64,000 bases of DNA from Candidatus Segatella papionis (lineage in GTDB: Bacteria; Bacteroidota; Bacteroidia; Bacteroidales; Bacteroidaceae). Shown here piece by piece: positions 8,899 through 17,733 of the stretch. The number at the start of each line of letters is the position of its first letter. Within the stretch, counting starts at the first letter, position 1. The notes below the pieces were generated by a model that saw only the letters and a program-made list of their open reading frames with translations, was not told the origin of the DNA and did not search any database. The stretch covers positions 67,388 to 131,387 of the forward strand of contig DBLF01000030.1 of assembly GCA_002297965.1 (NCBI GenBank). The letters are read 5' to 3'. A program made the translations under genes and the position numbers.

Positions 8899-9705
8899 TT
8901 ATAAGCTTTTCTTGATTTTCAATTTTCCCTGTAAAGAAACCACAAGTTCCACCTGATAACTTACGCTACTATCTGGCATCGCTAGTACCGCCTTGTAATG
9001 TACGCCATCAGTATCTACCTTCATAAAGATGATGTCGCTCAATATAGCCTGCTTAAGAAACTCTTGCGGTACCACATGCATGAAATCCTGTTTATGGAAG
9101 TCTTGTCCAAAAATCTTACGAGCGCCATGGAACACATTGATGTTGACAATATTATCGTAATACACATTATCGACCTCAACGCCATCATCGTTGTAAGAAC
9201 TTTTAAAAACTTTGTAGCTTGTAGGGTTCACCTGCACATAGAGGTGAAGCTTCTCCTCTCCACCTTCTACCACGGTATCTCGCTTGATAAGCGTATTCTG
9301 ATTGAGCACCACAGGAGGTTGACTGGTGAATTCTCGTAAATACGATTCATCATTGGTCTTCACCAACTTCACTATGTCGCCATTCTGTACTTTAAACTGG
9401 AAGATGTGTGCAGCTTGTTTCACAATAGGATATTTCGAGACATTAACTCCCTTCATCACAAGTGTGTCGTCGGCTATATAAAAATACACAGGTTGGCTGG
9501 TAGAGTCCGGGTAATAGATGGTGTCGCCCTTCACACGAAAGGCAACATCATCCTCATCGTCATCGTTCAGCCAAATACCTTGCAGCATTTTCTTTGCAGC
9601 AGTGTCTTCCTGTACCTCGGCTTTGTGTCGGTCTGACCTAATACCGCAACATACCAAAGCCGCTGTAAGGCAAGCACTAAATAATATGTTAACAAACTGT
9701 TTCAT
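8899..9705 (-). CDS. Hypothetical lipoprotein, DUF4738-like
   Basis: 268 residues with a short hydrophobic signal and adjacent cysteines at 19-20 (ALVCCG), so probably a lipoprotein. The mature part is beta-rich and acidic (GIWLNDDDEDDVAFRVKGDTIYYPD, VYFYIADDTLVMKGV), resembling Bacteroidales DUF4738 proteins in length and style, though I cannot confirm the family by search. No catalytic motif is visible. It lies 13 bp after rfbC on the same strand; whether the two are linked functionally is unclear. Coding potential is clear from length and signal peptide. Confidence 0.75.
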   Translation of the reverse strand: MKQFVNILFSACLTAALVCCGIRSDRHKAEVQEDTAAKKMLQGIWLNDDDEDDVAFRVKGDTIYYPDSTSQPVYFYIADDTLVMKGVNVSKYPIVKQAAHIFQFKVQNGDIVKLVKTNDESYLREFTSQPPVVLNQNTLIKRDTVVEGGEEKLHLYVQVNPTSYKVFKSSYNDDGVEVDNVYYDNIVNINVFHGARKIFGQDFHKQDFMHVVPQEFLKQAILSDIIFMKVDTDGVHYKAVLAMPDSSVSYQVELVVSLQGKLKIKKSL

Positions 9706-9718
9706 ATTATAAAATCAT

Positions 9719-10273
9719 TTACTCAAAAAAATCGGCCTCTTCGAAGTTCTTAGCCTTGTGGAGGTCTTTGTCTGATAGAATTACGTTTTTGCCTTCGATA
9801 GGCCATGGAATGCCTATGTACTTATCATTCCAGTGGATACTAGCCTCTTGCTGGGGAGCGTATGAATTATCTACTTTGTAAGTGAAGATAGCTTCGTCGC
9901 TGAGTACAAGGAAACCATGAGCAAAACCACGAGGGATGAAAAGCTGGCGCTTGTTGTCCTCGCTCAGTTCTACCATCACATATTTGCCGAAAGTCTTGCT
10001 GCTCTTGCGCAAATCTACAGCTACATCGAGCACACGTCCTTTGATGACGCGTACCAGCTTGGCCTGCGAGCTATCACCCTTCTGATAATGAAGCCCGCGG
10101 AGCACACCACGACTCGACTTTGATTCGTTGTCTTGGACGAATTCTACATGGTAGCCGATATGGGCATCAAACTCAGCCTGTTTCCAAGCCTCGAAGAAGT
10201 AGCCTCTGGCATCGTCAAACACCTTAGGATGTATTACCCACACACCCTCTATGTCAGTCTCTAAATAATCCAT
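9719..10273 (-). CDS. rfbC: dTDP-4-dehydrorhamnose 3,5-epimerase
   Basis: Epimerises dTDP-4-keto-6-deoxyglucose for dTDP-rhamnose synthesis, used in surface polysaccharides. The protein shows RmlC motifs: GVLRGLHYQKG, KLVRVIKGRVLDVAVDLRKSS with the catalytic His/Asp framework, and FIPRGFAHGFLVLSD. Length from the chosen start is 184 residues, normal for RmlC. The frame stays open to 10381, but the extra 36 residues are not RmlC-like and a TAACTTTG promoter element on this strand (10312-10319) lies between the two candidate starts, so the ATG at 10273 is right. No other rhamnose genes are in the window. Confidence 0.95.
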   Translation of the reverse strand: MDYLETDIEGVWVIHPKVFDDARGYFFEAWKQAEFDAHIGYHVEFVQDNESKSSRGVLRGLHYQKGDSSQAKLVRVIKGRVLDVAVDLRKSSKTFGKYVMVELSEDNKRQLFIPRGFAHGFLVLSDEAIFTYKVDNSYAPQQEASIHWNDKYIGIPWPIEGKNVILSDKDLHKAKNFEEADFFE

Positions 10274-10311
10274 TTTTATTATTGTTTTATTCTTAGTTGT
10301 AAATTTAAGGG

Positions 10312-10319
10312 CAAAGTTA
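10312..10319 (-). promoter_or_regulatory. -7 promoter element for rfbC
   Basis: Minus strand TAACTTTG, exact match to TAnnTTTG, 38 bp upstream of the chosen rfbC start. It rules out the longer upstream start. Confidence 0.65.
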
Positions 10320-10412
10320 ATACTTTTTGCTGAAATGGCAAAATAAATTAAACTTTTTATGATTTGCAAGAAAAAAAACATAAAAAAAGTTGCTTATTAG
10401 TCAAAAATAATG

Positions 10413-10420
10413 TAACTTTG
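10413..10420 (+). promoter_or_regulatory. -7 promoter element for the HU/SPOR gene
   Basis: Plus strand TAACTTTG followed by CAAAG, 58 bp upstream of the GTG start at 10479. It is divergent from the rfbC promoter. Confidence 0.6.
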
Positions 10421-10478
10421 CAAAGAATTTGGATTTATTCGAAATTTAAGCAGATACAGATTTAAATAGATTTGAAAC

Positions 10479-11600
10479 GTGATAGAAATAAACCGACATA
10501 TAGAAAGCTTACTCTTGAGCAATGATTGTGTTATCGTGCCTGGCTTGGGTGGATTCATGGCTCATCACGTAGATGCACACTACGATGACATGGACAATGT
10601 GTTCTTGCCACCGCTCAGAACCGTGGGTTTCAATCCACAACTCACAATGAACGACTCCTTACTCGTGCTCTCCTATGTTGAGACCTACGACCTGAGCTAT
10701 CCAGAGGCATTGAGACGTATCGAAGACGAAGTGGTTGAGATTAAGCAAACTTTGGAGAACGAGGGCAAATATGAAGTCGACAACATCGGTATGCTCTCCC
10801 TCAACGAGGATGGTAACATCGTGTTCGCCCCTTGTGAGGCGGGTATCCTCACCCCTGGACTGTATGGATTAGGAAGATTCGAAATGATGCCCCTTGCTTT
10901 TCTCGTTGCAGAGACTGGTGGCAATGAGCAGAGCCAAAAGGTTGAGGAACAGTCTAATAATGGTATCAATGTTAAGACCAAAGCCTATGCCAATGCCGCC
11001 ACCAATGGTAGCAACACTCTCTTTATCGACGATGAAGACAACGAGGTAGAAGATCACGCAGAGTTTATCAGCATCAAGAAAACTTGGATTCGCAATGTGG
11101 CTGCTGCTTGCATCGCCATCATCGCATTCTTTGCATTTTCTTCGCCTCTTGGAACTCCTAACGTTATACAGAAAAGTCAGATAGACACAGGTATGTTGAC
11201 TAAAATTATGCCCAAGGAAGCGCATACTATAGAAAAAGGTGGCGACCTGTTGTTGCCTAGTGCAAAAATACAACAAGCAATGGGAACAACCAGCGTAACC
11301 AATGCACAGCAGGTCGTGGGGAAGCCATTGTCTATGTCGGAAGACTGCGAACGGCTAGATGAATCATCCTCCTATTATAGTATTGTGTTGGCTAGCCGTA
11401 TCACCAAGCGCAATGCTGCGGCATACGCCGAGCAGTTACAGAGCAAGGGGTATAAGGAAGCAAGGGCGCTTATCACCGAAAATGATGTGAAGGTAATTTT
11501 TGGAAACTTCCGTACCGAGAACGAAGCGTATTGCACGCTGAACAAGCTCCACAAAGACGAGGCCTTTTCCGACGGTTGGATTACCAGGGTGAAGGAATAA
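10479..11600 (+). CDS. HU-CCDC81 domain and SPOR domain membrane protein
   Basis: 373 residues starting with GTG. The N-terminal about 135 residues match the bacterial HU-CCDC81 domain (two IHF/HU-like halves: VIVPGLGGFMAHHVDAHYD and TVGFNPQLTMNDSLLVLSYVE). A membrane helix follows at about 206-221. The C-terminal about 75 residues form a SPOR domain (YYSIVLASRITKRNAAAYAEQL, ARALITENDVKVIFGNF). SPOR domains bind denuded peptidoglycan at division sites. The topology, with an HU-like domain inside the cell and SPOR outside, suggests a link between chromosome and septum, but that is inference. The downstream FHA gene may be in the same transcript. Confidence 0.85.
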   Translation: MIEINRHIESLLLSNDCVIVPGLGGFMAHHVDAHYDDMDNVFLPPLRTVGFNPQLTMNDSLLVLSYVETYDLSYPEALRRIEDEVVEIKQTLENEGKYEVDNIGMLSLNEDGNIVFAPCEAGILTPGLYGLGRFEMMPLAFLVAETGGNEQSQKVEEQSNNGINVKTKAYANAATNGSNTLFIDDEDNEVEDHAEFISIKKTWIRNVAAACIAIIAFFAFSSPLGTPNVIQKSQIDTGMLTKIMPKEAHTIEKGGDLLLPSAKIQQAMGTTSVTNAQQVVGKPLSMSEDCERLDESSSYYSIVLASRITKRNAAAYAEQLQSKGYKEARALITENDVKVIFGNFRTENEAYCTLNKLHKDEAFSDGWITRVKE

Positions 11601-11727
11601 ACTTTAGAGGTAGTGGTTGGGTAATTAAGCCACCAAATGTTTGGCAAAAGCAAATAGACTAGTGGAAGTTTGGTAAAGAAGCAAGTAAAATTATCAAAGA
11701 AAGAAATTAGGTTAATTAAAATAAAAT

Positions 11728-12261
11728 ATGAAAAGAGTACGTTGCCCGAAATGTGATAATTACATCACATTCGATGAAACTAAATATCAACCAGGGCAGA
11801 GCCTTGTGTTCGTCTGTCCCAACTGCAATAAGCAATTCGGAATTCGAATGGGCGTATCCAAACTGCGAGAGACTCGCAAGGAGGAGAAAATAGACGAGCA
11901 GGCTAATGAAAACGGCGTAGGCTCCATCGTGGTCATAGAGAATGTGTTCGCCTATAAGCAGGTCATTCCACTGCATATGGGTGACAACGTAATAGGCAGA
12001 TATATGAAGAACAGCGGCATCAACTGCCCTATCGAGACCGTGGACCCAAGCGTAGATATGAATCACTGTGTCATAAATGTGAGCAAAGACAAAAAAGGAA
12101 AACTCAAATATGTGCTCCGCGATGGACCAAGCTACACGGGTACCTTCGTGGACAATGTGATATTGGGTAACAGGGAGCGTCGTGTTATCGAAGACGGAAC
12201 TCTCTTTACCATAGGAGCCACTAGTATCATCCTTCGCACCGCCGAAGGAGAGGAAGAATAA
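11728..12261 (+). CDS. FHA-domain protein with N-terminal zinc-ribbon
   Basis: 177 residues. Two CxxC pairs (CPKCDNY and CPNCNKQF) at residues about 6-33 form a zinc-ribbon of the MJ0042-type. An FHA fold follows (residues about 78-170: VIGRYMKNSGINCPIETVDPSVDMNHCVINVS, GTFVDNVILGNRERRVIEDGTLFTIGATSI). FHA domains bind phosphothreonine peptides, so this is probably an adaptor in a Ser/Thr kinase-dependent pathway, but no kinase gene is nearby. It follows the HU/SPOR gene by 127 bp with no terminator between, and a hairpin follows it. Confidence 0.82.
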   Translation: MKRVRCPKCDNYITFDETKYQPGQSLVFVCPNCNKQFGIRMGVSKLRETRKEEKIDEQANENGVGSIVVIENVFAYKQVIPLHMGDNVIGRYMKNSGINCPIETVDPSVDMNHCVINVSKDKKGKLKYVLRDGPSYTGTFVDNVILGNRERRVIEDGTLFTIGATSIILRTAEGEEE

Positions 12262-12263
12262 AA

Positions 12264-12308
12264 GAGAAGACCTGTGGAGAATAAGCATATATTCCCCATG
12301 GGTCTTTT
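12264..12308 (+). terminator. Terminator after the FHA gene
   Basis: Stem made of AAGACC...GGTCTT with the inner arms GGAGAATA and TATTCCCC, ending in TTTTTG. Strength is moderate because the inner part is imperfect. Confidence 0.6.
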
Positions 12309-12440
12309 TGGGCTTTAAGAAAAGAGCCCTAATAGCTATAAAAAATGCATAAATATGCCTTTTTTCTTACTTTCTGGAATAAATGAGCTAGATTTCGCAA
12401 TCTTTTTGCTAATAATTTCTTTAAATCGAAAGAAAATGCG

Positions 12441-12448
12441 TATCTTTG
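12441..12448 (+). promoter_or_regulatory. -7 promoter element for the hisHAFI operon
   Basis: TATCTTTG, an exact TAnnTTTG match, 95 bp upstream of hisH. Confidence 0.6.
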
Positions 12449-12543
12449 CATCTGTAAATAGGAAAATGAGGTGTTTTTGCCTCTTTTAATGTTAAAGTCA
12501 AGGACCTTTAAAGTATTAAAAAGAGAAAAAAATCCGTTAGGTT

Positions 12544-13134
12544 ATGGATGTAGCAATAGTAAAATACAATGCCGGAAATATCTATTCCGTAGTTAACGCC
12601 ATGAAGCGTTTGGGTATAGAGCCTGTGCTCACCGATGATGCCGAAACGCTCCAGAAGGCAGACCGTGTGCTCTTCCCAGGACAAGGACAGGCCAAGGAAG
12701 CCATGGAATATCTCAAGGCACACCAGTTAGATCAAGTAATTAAGCACTTCAAACAGCCCGTTTTAGGTATCTGTGTTGGACAGCAACTCTTGTGTCGACA
12801 TTCCGAGGAAGGAGACGTGGACTGCATAGGCATCTTCGATGTGGATGTGAAGAGATTTCTGCCTCAGAAGCACGAGGACAAAGTTCCAGCCATGGGATGG
12901 AACGAAATATACGACCTGAAGACACCGCTCTACAAGGACTTGCTCCATCCTTATACCTATTTCGTACATAGTTACTATGTGCCGCTTTGCGAGGACACCA
13001 TCGCCAAAGCCGATTACATTCTCCCTTACAGTGCGTCGCTACATAAAGACAACTTTTACACGTGCCAATTTCACCCAGAGAAAAGTGGCAAGGTGGGGGA
13101 ACTGATAATCAAAAACTTTCTAGAGCTGAAATAA
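12544..13134 (+). CDS. hisH: Imidazole glycerol phosphate synthase, glutaminase subunit
   Basis: 196 residues. HisH hydrolyses glutamine and passes ammonia to HisF to make imidazole glycerol phosphate and AICAR. The class I amidotransferase triad is visible: the nucleophile Cys in GICVGQQLL, and the His-Glu pair in QFHPEKSG. The oxyanion strand near FPGQGQ is also present. It heads a his cluster and is followed by hisA after 51 bp. Confidence 0.96.
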   Translation: MDVAIVKYNAGNIYSVVNAMKRLGIEPVLTDDAETLQKADRVLFPGQGQAKEAMEYLKAHQLDQVIKHFKQPVLGICVGQQLLCRHSEEGDVDCIGIFDVDVKRFLPQKHEDKVPAMGWNEIYDLKTPLYKDLLHPYTYFVHSYYVPLCEDTIAKADYILPYSASLHKDNFYTCQFHPEKSGKVGELIIKNFLELK

Positions 13135-13185
13135 GCATTAGAAAACAAAACACTTATGTAATTTGAATTAAAGTAAAAACAATAT

Positions 13186-13899
13186 ATGATAGAGTTAATT
13201 CCTGCCATCGACTTAATCGGCGGTCAGTGCGTACGCCTTACCAAGGGCGACTATGATCAGAAAAAAGTCTATGATAACAATCCTGCGGAAGTGGCAAAAC
13301 GCTTTGAACATCTTGGATTTAAGCGACTCCACGTGGTTGACCTCGATGGTGCAAAATCGAAGCATATCGTTAACGATAATGTGCTAAAGTCTATCGTCGC
13401 ACAAACTTCGCTCATCGTGGATTTTGGTGGCGGCATCAAGACAGAGGATGACATCGAGAAGGCATTCGCCGCAGGAGCTGGTATGGTGACTGTGGGCAGC
13501 ATTGCTGTAACGAACCCAGCACTTTTCTTGCAATGGATAGATAAATTCGGAGCTGATAAGCTCATCCTCGGTGCAGACGTGAGAAACGGGAAAATTTCTA
13601 TCAACGGATGGAAGGAGGACTCTTCGGAAGATTTACTCCCCTTCCTCAAGAAATACATCGACAAGGGCGTGCACAATGTGCTCTGCACGGAAATCAGCAA
13701 GGACGGTACCCTGCAAGGTCCTTCCATCGAACTATATAAAGAGGTGATGGCTGCCTATCCACAAATCCACCTCATCGCCTCGGGAGGCGTAAGTTGCAAC
13801 GCAGACATTCATGCACTAGAAAAAGCAGGAATCCCAGCTGTGGTTTTCGGTAAGGCTTTCTATGAGGGTAAAATCAAGGTTGACGAGTTAAACTTATAA
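13186..13899 (+). CDS. hisA: Phosphoribosylformimino-5-aminoimidazole carboxamide ribotide isomerase
   Basis: 237 residues with the (beta/alpha)8 barrel motifs of His[20 protein letters not shown] with the catalytic Asp near residue 8, [21 protein letters not shown], the [12 protein letters not shown] segment, and the second phosphate site LIASGGV. It isomerises ProFAR to PRFAR, the substrate of HisF. hisF follows after 13 bp. Confidence 0.97.
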   Translation: MIELIPAIDLIGGQCVRLTKGDYDQKKVYDNNPAEVAKRFEHLGFKRLHVVDLDGAKSKHIVNDNVLKSIVAQTSLIVDFGGGIKTEDDIEKAFAAGAGMVTVGSIAVTNPALFLQWIDKFGADKLILGADVRNGKISINGWKEDSSEDLLPFLKKYIDKGVHNVLCTEISKDGTLQGPSIELYKEVMAAYPQIHLIASGGVSCNADIHALEKAGIPAVVFGKAFYEGKIKVDELNL

Positions 13900-13912
13900 A
13901 GTTAGAAGTTCT

Positions 13913-14695
13913 ATGATGAATAACCAAAATAAAAACAGAGGTTTGGCAAAGCGAATTGTACCTTGCCTCGACGTGAAAAACGGAGAGACTGTAAAGGGAA
14001 CCAACTTTGTAAATCTGCGTAGTGCGGGCGACCCCGTGGAACTTGGCAAAGCGTATAGCGAAGCGGGCGCCGACGAACTCGTATTCCTCGACATCACAGC
14101 AAGTTTTGAGGGGCGTAAGACCTTTACGGACATGGTGACTCGCGTCGCTGCCGAAATTAACATTCCATTTACTGTGGGAGGCGGCATCAATGAGCTGAAA
14201 GACGTTGACAGGCTTCTCAATGCAGGGGCCGACAAGGTGAGCATCAATAGTGCAGCCATTCGATATCCGAAGCTTATTAACGAAATTGCCAACCATTACG
14301 GATCCCAAGTTTGTGTTTGCGCCATCGACGCTCGATTAGACTCTGATGGGTGGCATTGCTATATAAAAGGTGGAAGAGAGCGAGTGGAATTAGGACTCTT
14401 CGACTGGGCAAAGGAAGTGGCTGATCGTGGCGCAGGCGAAATTCTCTTCACCAGCATGGACCACGATGGTGTTAAACAAGGCTTTGCCAACGAAGCACTC
14501 GCCCAGCTTGCTGACGAAGTAAGCATACCGATTATCGCCTCAGGTGGAGCTGGGAAGATGGAGCATTTCCGAGATGCTTTTCTCTTGGGCAAGGCAGACG
14601 CAGCCCTAGCAGCAAGTGTGTTTCACTTTGGCGAAATATCCATACCCGATCTCAAGAAGTACTTGAGAGACGAGGGAATCAACGTAAGAATATAA
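13913..14695 (+). CDS. hisF: Imidazole glycerol phosphate synthase, cyclase subunit
   Basis: 260 residues. Conserved HisF motifs are [21 protein letters not shown] (catalytic Asp), [32 protein letters not shown], the [10 protein letters not shown] segment and [13 protein letters not shown]. It accepts ammonia from HisH and releases imidazole glycerol phosphate and AICAR. Starts at a double ATG (13913/13916). It is downstream of hisA and upstream of hisIE. Confidence 0.97.
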   Translation: MMNNQNKNRGLAKRIVPCLDVKNGETVKGTNFVNLRSAGDPVELGKAYSEAGADELVFLDITASFEGRKTFTDMVTRVAAEINIPFTVGGGINELKDVDRLLNAGADKVSINSAAIRYPKLINEIANHYGSQVCVCAIDARLDSDGWHCYIKGGRERVELGLFDWAKEVADRGAGEILFTSMDHDGVKQGFANEALAQLADEVSIPIIASGGAGKMEHFRDAFLLGKADAALAASVFHFGEISIPDLKKYLRDEGINVRI

Positions 14696-14774
14696 ATAAG
14701 ACGAGGATCATAAGAATACAAATAAAAATAAGCCTTCCTCAACGAGGCGTAACAAACATAAATAAGTTAGGAAT

Positions 14775-15422
14775 ATGGAAATAGATTTCGAGAAAATGGG
14801 TGGACTCGTTCCTGCCATCATCCAAGATGCAGTAACCAAGAACGTCCTGATGTTGGGATTCATGAACAAGGAAGCATACGATAAGACCATAGAGACAAAG
14901 AAGGTAACCTTCTGGAGCCGCTCACGCAACTGCCTTTGGACCAAAGGAGAGACTTCGGGCAATTATCTCAACCTGGTAAGCATTCAGAACGATTGCGACA
15001 ATGACACGTTATTGGTAAAGGTTCATCCAGACGGTCCTACCTGCCACAAAGGTACCGATACATGCTGGGCAGAAGAAAATACCTTGAATGCCATTCTCTT
15101 TCTTTCAGAGTTACAAGATTTCATCAACAAGCGCCATGAGGAAATGCCTGAGGGTAGTTATACAACCAGCCTCTTCAAAAAAGGCTGTAACAAAATAGCT
15201 CAAAAGGTTGGAGAAGAAGCGGTTGAAACCATCATCGAGGCTACAAACGGCACTAATGAGAAATTGATTTACGAGAGTTCAGACCTACTCTACCATCTTA
15301 TTGTGCTACTCACCAGCAAAGGCTTGCGTATCGAAGATGTAGTGAAGGAGTTGCAAATGCGCCACGACCCAGAATGGGATAAGAGACGCCGTATCGCCAA
15401 GAGCAAGGGCGAGATGAAATAA
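14775..15422 (+). CDS. hisI: Bifunctional phosphoribosyl-AMP cyclohydrolase/phosphoribosyl-ATP pyrophosphatase
   Basis: 215 residues with HisI (about 1-110: LMLGFMNKEAYDKTIETKKVTFWSRSR, metal ligands in DTCWAEEN) fused to HisE (about 112-200: EGSYTTSLFKKGCNKIAQKVGEEAVETIIEA). It performs the second and third steps of histidine synthesis. The rest of the his set (hisG, hisD, hisC, hisB) is not in the window. The next gene, ftsE, follows 66 bp later and may share the transcript. Confidence 0.96.
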   Translation: MEIDFEKMGGLVPAIIQDAVTKNVLMLGFMNKEAYDKTIETKKVTFWSRSRNCLWTKGETSGNYLNLVSIQNDCDNDTLLVKVHPDGPTCHKGTDTCWAEENTLNAILFLSELQDFINKRHEEMPEGSYTTSLFKKGCNKIAQKVGEEAVETIIEATNGTNEKLIYESSDLLYHLIVLLTSKGLRIEDVVKELQMRHDPEWDKRRRIAKSKGEMK

Positions 15423-15488
15423 ACATTGCCAGGGTATTTATTCTTGGTGAGAAGTATTTAAGAGAAACAAAAAATAGATCTAGATAAG

Positions 15489-16205
15489 ATGTTAATAGAT
15501 TATCAAAACGTCAGTATATACCAAGCCGACAAATGTGTACTCAAGGACATCAACTTCCATGTTGATGAAGGTGAGTTCGCTTATCTCATCGGCAAGGTGG
15601 GTTCTGGAAAGAGCTCGTTGCTCAAGACCCTCTATTGCGAACTCGACCTCGTGGAGGGTGAAACCAAAAAGGCAGAGATACTTGGACGTGACCTCAAGAC
15701 CATCAAGCGAAAAGAGATTCCTGCCCTCCGCAAGGATTTGGGTATCATCTTCCAGGACTTTCAACTACTGCACGACCGCACGGTGCGAAAAAATTTTGAT
15801 TTTGTGCTCAAAGCTACAGGATGGAAAACGAAGAAAAGTCGCATCAAGCGCATTGAAGAAGTACTCAACGAGGTGGGTATGATAGATAAAATCGACAAGA
15901 TGCCTCATGAGCTTTCGGGTGGAGAACAGCAACGTGTGGCGATCGCCCGCGCATTGCTCAACAACCCCAAAATTATCATTGCTGATGAGCCTACGGGCAA
16001 CCTTGACCCAGAGACAGCCTGCAATATAGTGAGCCTCCTCAAAGACATTACCAAGCAAGGCACCGCCGTGGTCATGACAACCCATAATATCCCGATGCTG
16101 GATAAATTTCCAGGAATCGTGTATCGTTGCAAGGAAGGTGTGCTCAGCGACGTGACCAAGGAATATAACAACATCGACCTCTCGGAAGACGGAGAGGAGG
16201 ACTAA
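15489..16205 (+). CDS. ftsE: FtsE-like ABC transporter ATP-binding protein
   Basis: 238 residues. Motifs in order: Walker [11 protein letters not shown]-loop [18 protein letters not shown], signature LSGGEQQR, Walker [13 protein letters not shown] and H-loop TTHN. The overall sequence is closer to FtsE than to MacB/LolD; FtsE works with the membrane protein FtsX to control peptidoglycan hydrolysis at division. No ftsX is adjacent here, which is the odd point. An alternative is an uncoupled export ATPase. Between hisIE and lysC. Confidence 0.82.
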   Translation: MLIDYQNVSIYQADKCVLKDINFHVDEGEFAYLIGKVGSGKSSLLKTLYCELDLVEGETKKAEILGRDLKTIKRKEIPALRKDLGIIFQDFQLLHDRTVRKNFDFVLKATGWKTKKSRIKRIEEVLNEVGMIDKIDKMPHELSGGEQQRVAIARALLNNPKIIIADEPTGNLDPETACNIVSLLKDITKQGTAVVMTTHNIPMLDKFPGIVYRCKEGVLSDVTKEYNNIDLSEDGEED

Positions 16206-16247
16206 ATAGTAAACAACAAAATTAAACATTATAAAAATATTACGACT

Positions 16248-17567
16248 ATGAAGGTAATGAAATTCGGAGGTACTTCTGTTGGCTCACCAGAGCGTATGAA
16301 GGGAGTAGCCTCTTTGATTACAGAATCAGGCGAGCCAACATTCGTTGTGCTCTCTGCCATGAGTGGTACAACCAACTCTCTCGTTGAAATCTCTGATTAT
16401 CTCTACAAGAAGAATCCAGAGGGTGCCAACGAGGTAATCAACAACTTGGAGAAAAAGTACATGCAGCACGTGGAAGAACTCTATTCTACAGAGGAGATGA
16501 AGCAGACCACACGCGAGTTCTTGCAGGGCGAATTCAACTATCTCCGCTCCTTCACCAAGGATCTCTTCACTTCTTTCGAAGAGAAGAGCATCGTGGCTCA
16601 GGGCGAGGTGATGAGCACCAACATGGTTGTAAACTACTTGAAGGAGCAGGGTGTAAAGGCAGTGTTGCTTAATGCATTAGACTTTATGCGCACAGACAAA
16701 AATGCAGAGCCAGACCCACAATACATCAAGGAGAAGCTCGCTGCAATTATGAAGGAGAACGAAGGTAATCAGATTTATATTACCCAGGGCTTCATCTGCC
16801 GCAATGCTTACGGCGAGGTAGATAACTTGCAACGCGGTGGTAGTGATTACACCGCTTCTCTCATTGGTGCAGCTCTTCCTGCCGACGAAATTCAAATTTG
16901 GACTGACATCGATGGTATGCACAATAACGATCCACGTGTGGTGGAAAAGACAGAGGCTGTGCGTCAGTTGAACTTCGAGGAGGCTGCTGAGCTAGCATAC
17001 TTCGGTGCCAAGATTCTTCACCCTACTTGTGTCCAACCTGCCAAGTACGCGGGTATTCCAGTTCGCTTGAAGAATACAATGGATCCTAAGGCTGACGGCA
17101 CTATCATTGATAACGTCATCGTTCGTGGCAAAATCAAAGCTGTGGCGGCCAAGGACAACATCACTGCCATCAAAATCAAGAGTAGCCGTATGTTGCTCGC
17201 AACAGGTTTCTTGCGCAAAGTGTTCGAAATCTTCGAGAGCTACCAGACTCCTATCGACATGATTGCTACTTCAGAGGTAGGTGTAAGCATGAGTATTGAT
17301 AACGACTCTCATCTCAACGACATCGTCAATGAGCTTAAGAAATATGGTACAGTGACCGTAGATTCTGACATGTGCATCATCTGCGTGGTAGGCGACTTGG
17401 ATTGGAGCAATGTAGGCTTCGAGACCCTTGCTACAGATGCGATGAAGAACATTCCTGTGCGTATGATTTCTTACGGTGGTAGCAACTACAACATCTCTTT
17501 CCTCATCAAGGAGAAAGATAAGAAACAGGCCCTGCAGAACTTAAGCAATGTATTGTTTAAGGACTAA
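16248..17567 (+). CDS. lysC: Aspartate kinase
   Basis: 439 residues with the amino acid kinase signature KVMKFGGTSVGSPERM, the catalytic region RGGSDYTASLIGAAL and EEAAELAYFGAKILHP, and two C-terminal ACT domains (about 300-439) that normally confer feedback control by lysine or threonine. Monofunctional: no homoserine dehydrogenase domain. It phosphorylates aspartate, the first step to lysine, threonine, methionine and diaminopimelate. lysA follows, so the pair supports lysine/DAP synthesis. Confidence 0.95.
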   Translation: MKVMKFGGTSVGSPERMKGVASLITESGEPTFVVLSAMSGTTNSLVEISDYLYKKNPEGANEVINNLEKKYMQHVEELYSTEEMKQTTREFLQGEFNYLRSFTKDLFTSFEEKSIVAQGEVMSTNMVVNYLKEQGVKAVLLNALDFMRTDKNAEPDPQYIKEKLAAIMKENEGNQIYITQGFICRNAYGEVDNLQRGGSDYTASLIGAALPADEIQIWTDIDGMHNNDPRVVEKTEAVRQLNFEEAAELAYFGAKILHPTCVQPAKYAGIPVRLKNTMDPKADGTIIDNVIVRGKIKAVAAKDNITAIKIKSSRMLLATGFLRKVFEIFESYQTPIDMIATSEVGVSMSIDNDSHLNDIVNELKKYGTVTVDSDMCIICVVGDLDWSNVGFETLATDAMKNIPVRMISYGGSNYNISFLIKEKDKKQALQNLSNVLFKD

Positions 17568-17618
17568 TACATTGTTCAAAAACATGTTTATTGCAGAATA
17601 ACGCTTTTTAATGTTCAT

Positions 17619-17685
17619 AGGTCATCGCTCAACTGCCCCAGGGTAGTATTTATACACAAGGATGGGGGCAAAGATGCGATGACCT
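17619..17685 (+). promoter_or_regulatory. Structured hairpin in the lysC-lysA spacer
   Basis: Outer arms AGGTCATCGC (17619-17628) and GCGATGACCT (17676-17685) pair perfectly; inner arms GCCCC and GGGGC can also pair. There is no T run directly after, so it is more likely an mRNA structure or attenuator than a plain terminator. It does not look like a lysine riboswitch, which is larger. Confidence 0.6.
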
Positions 17686-17733
17686 TCTAATTTAACTATA
17701 ACAAAACTATAATTTAAGTAAAGATAAAGCGAA

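Noticed and set aside
9719..10381. Longer rfbC start at 10381
   Set aside because: The extra residues are not RmlC-like and a promoter element lies inside the extension.
17619..17685. Lysine riboswitch upstream of lysA
   Set aside because: The element is far too short and lacks the conserved helices and loops of the lysine aptamer.
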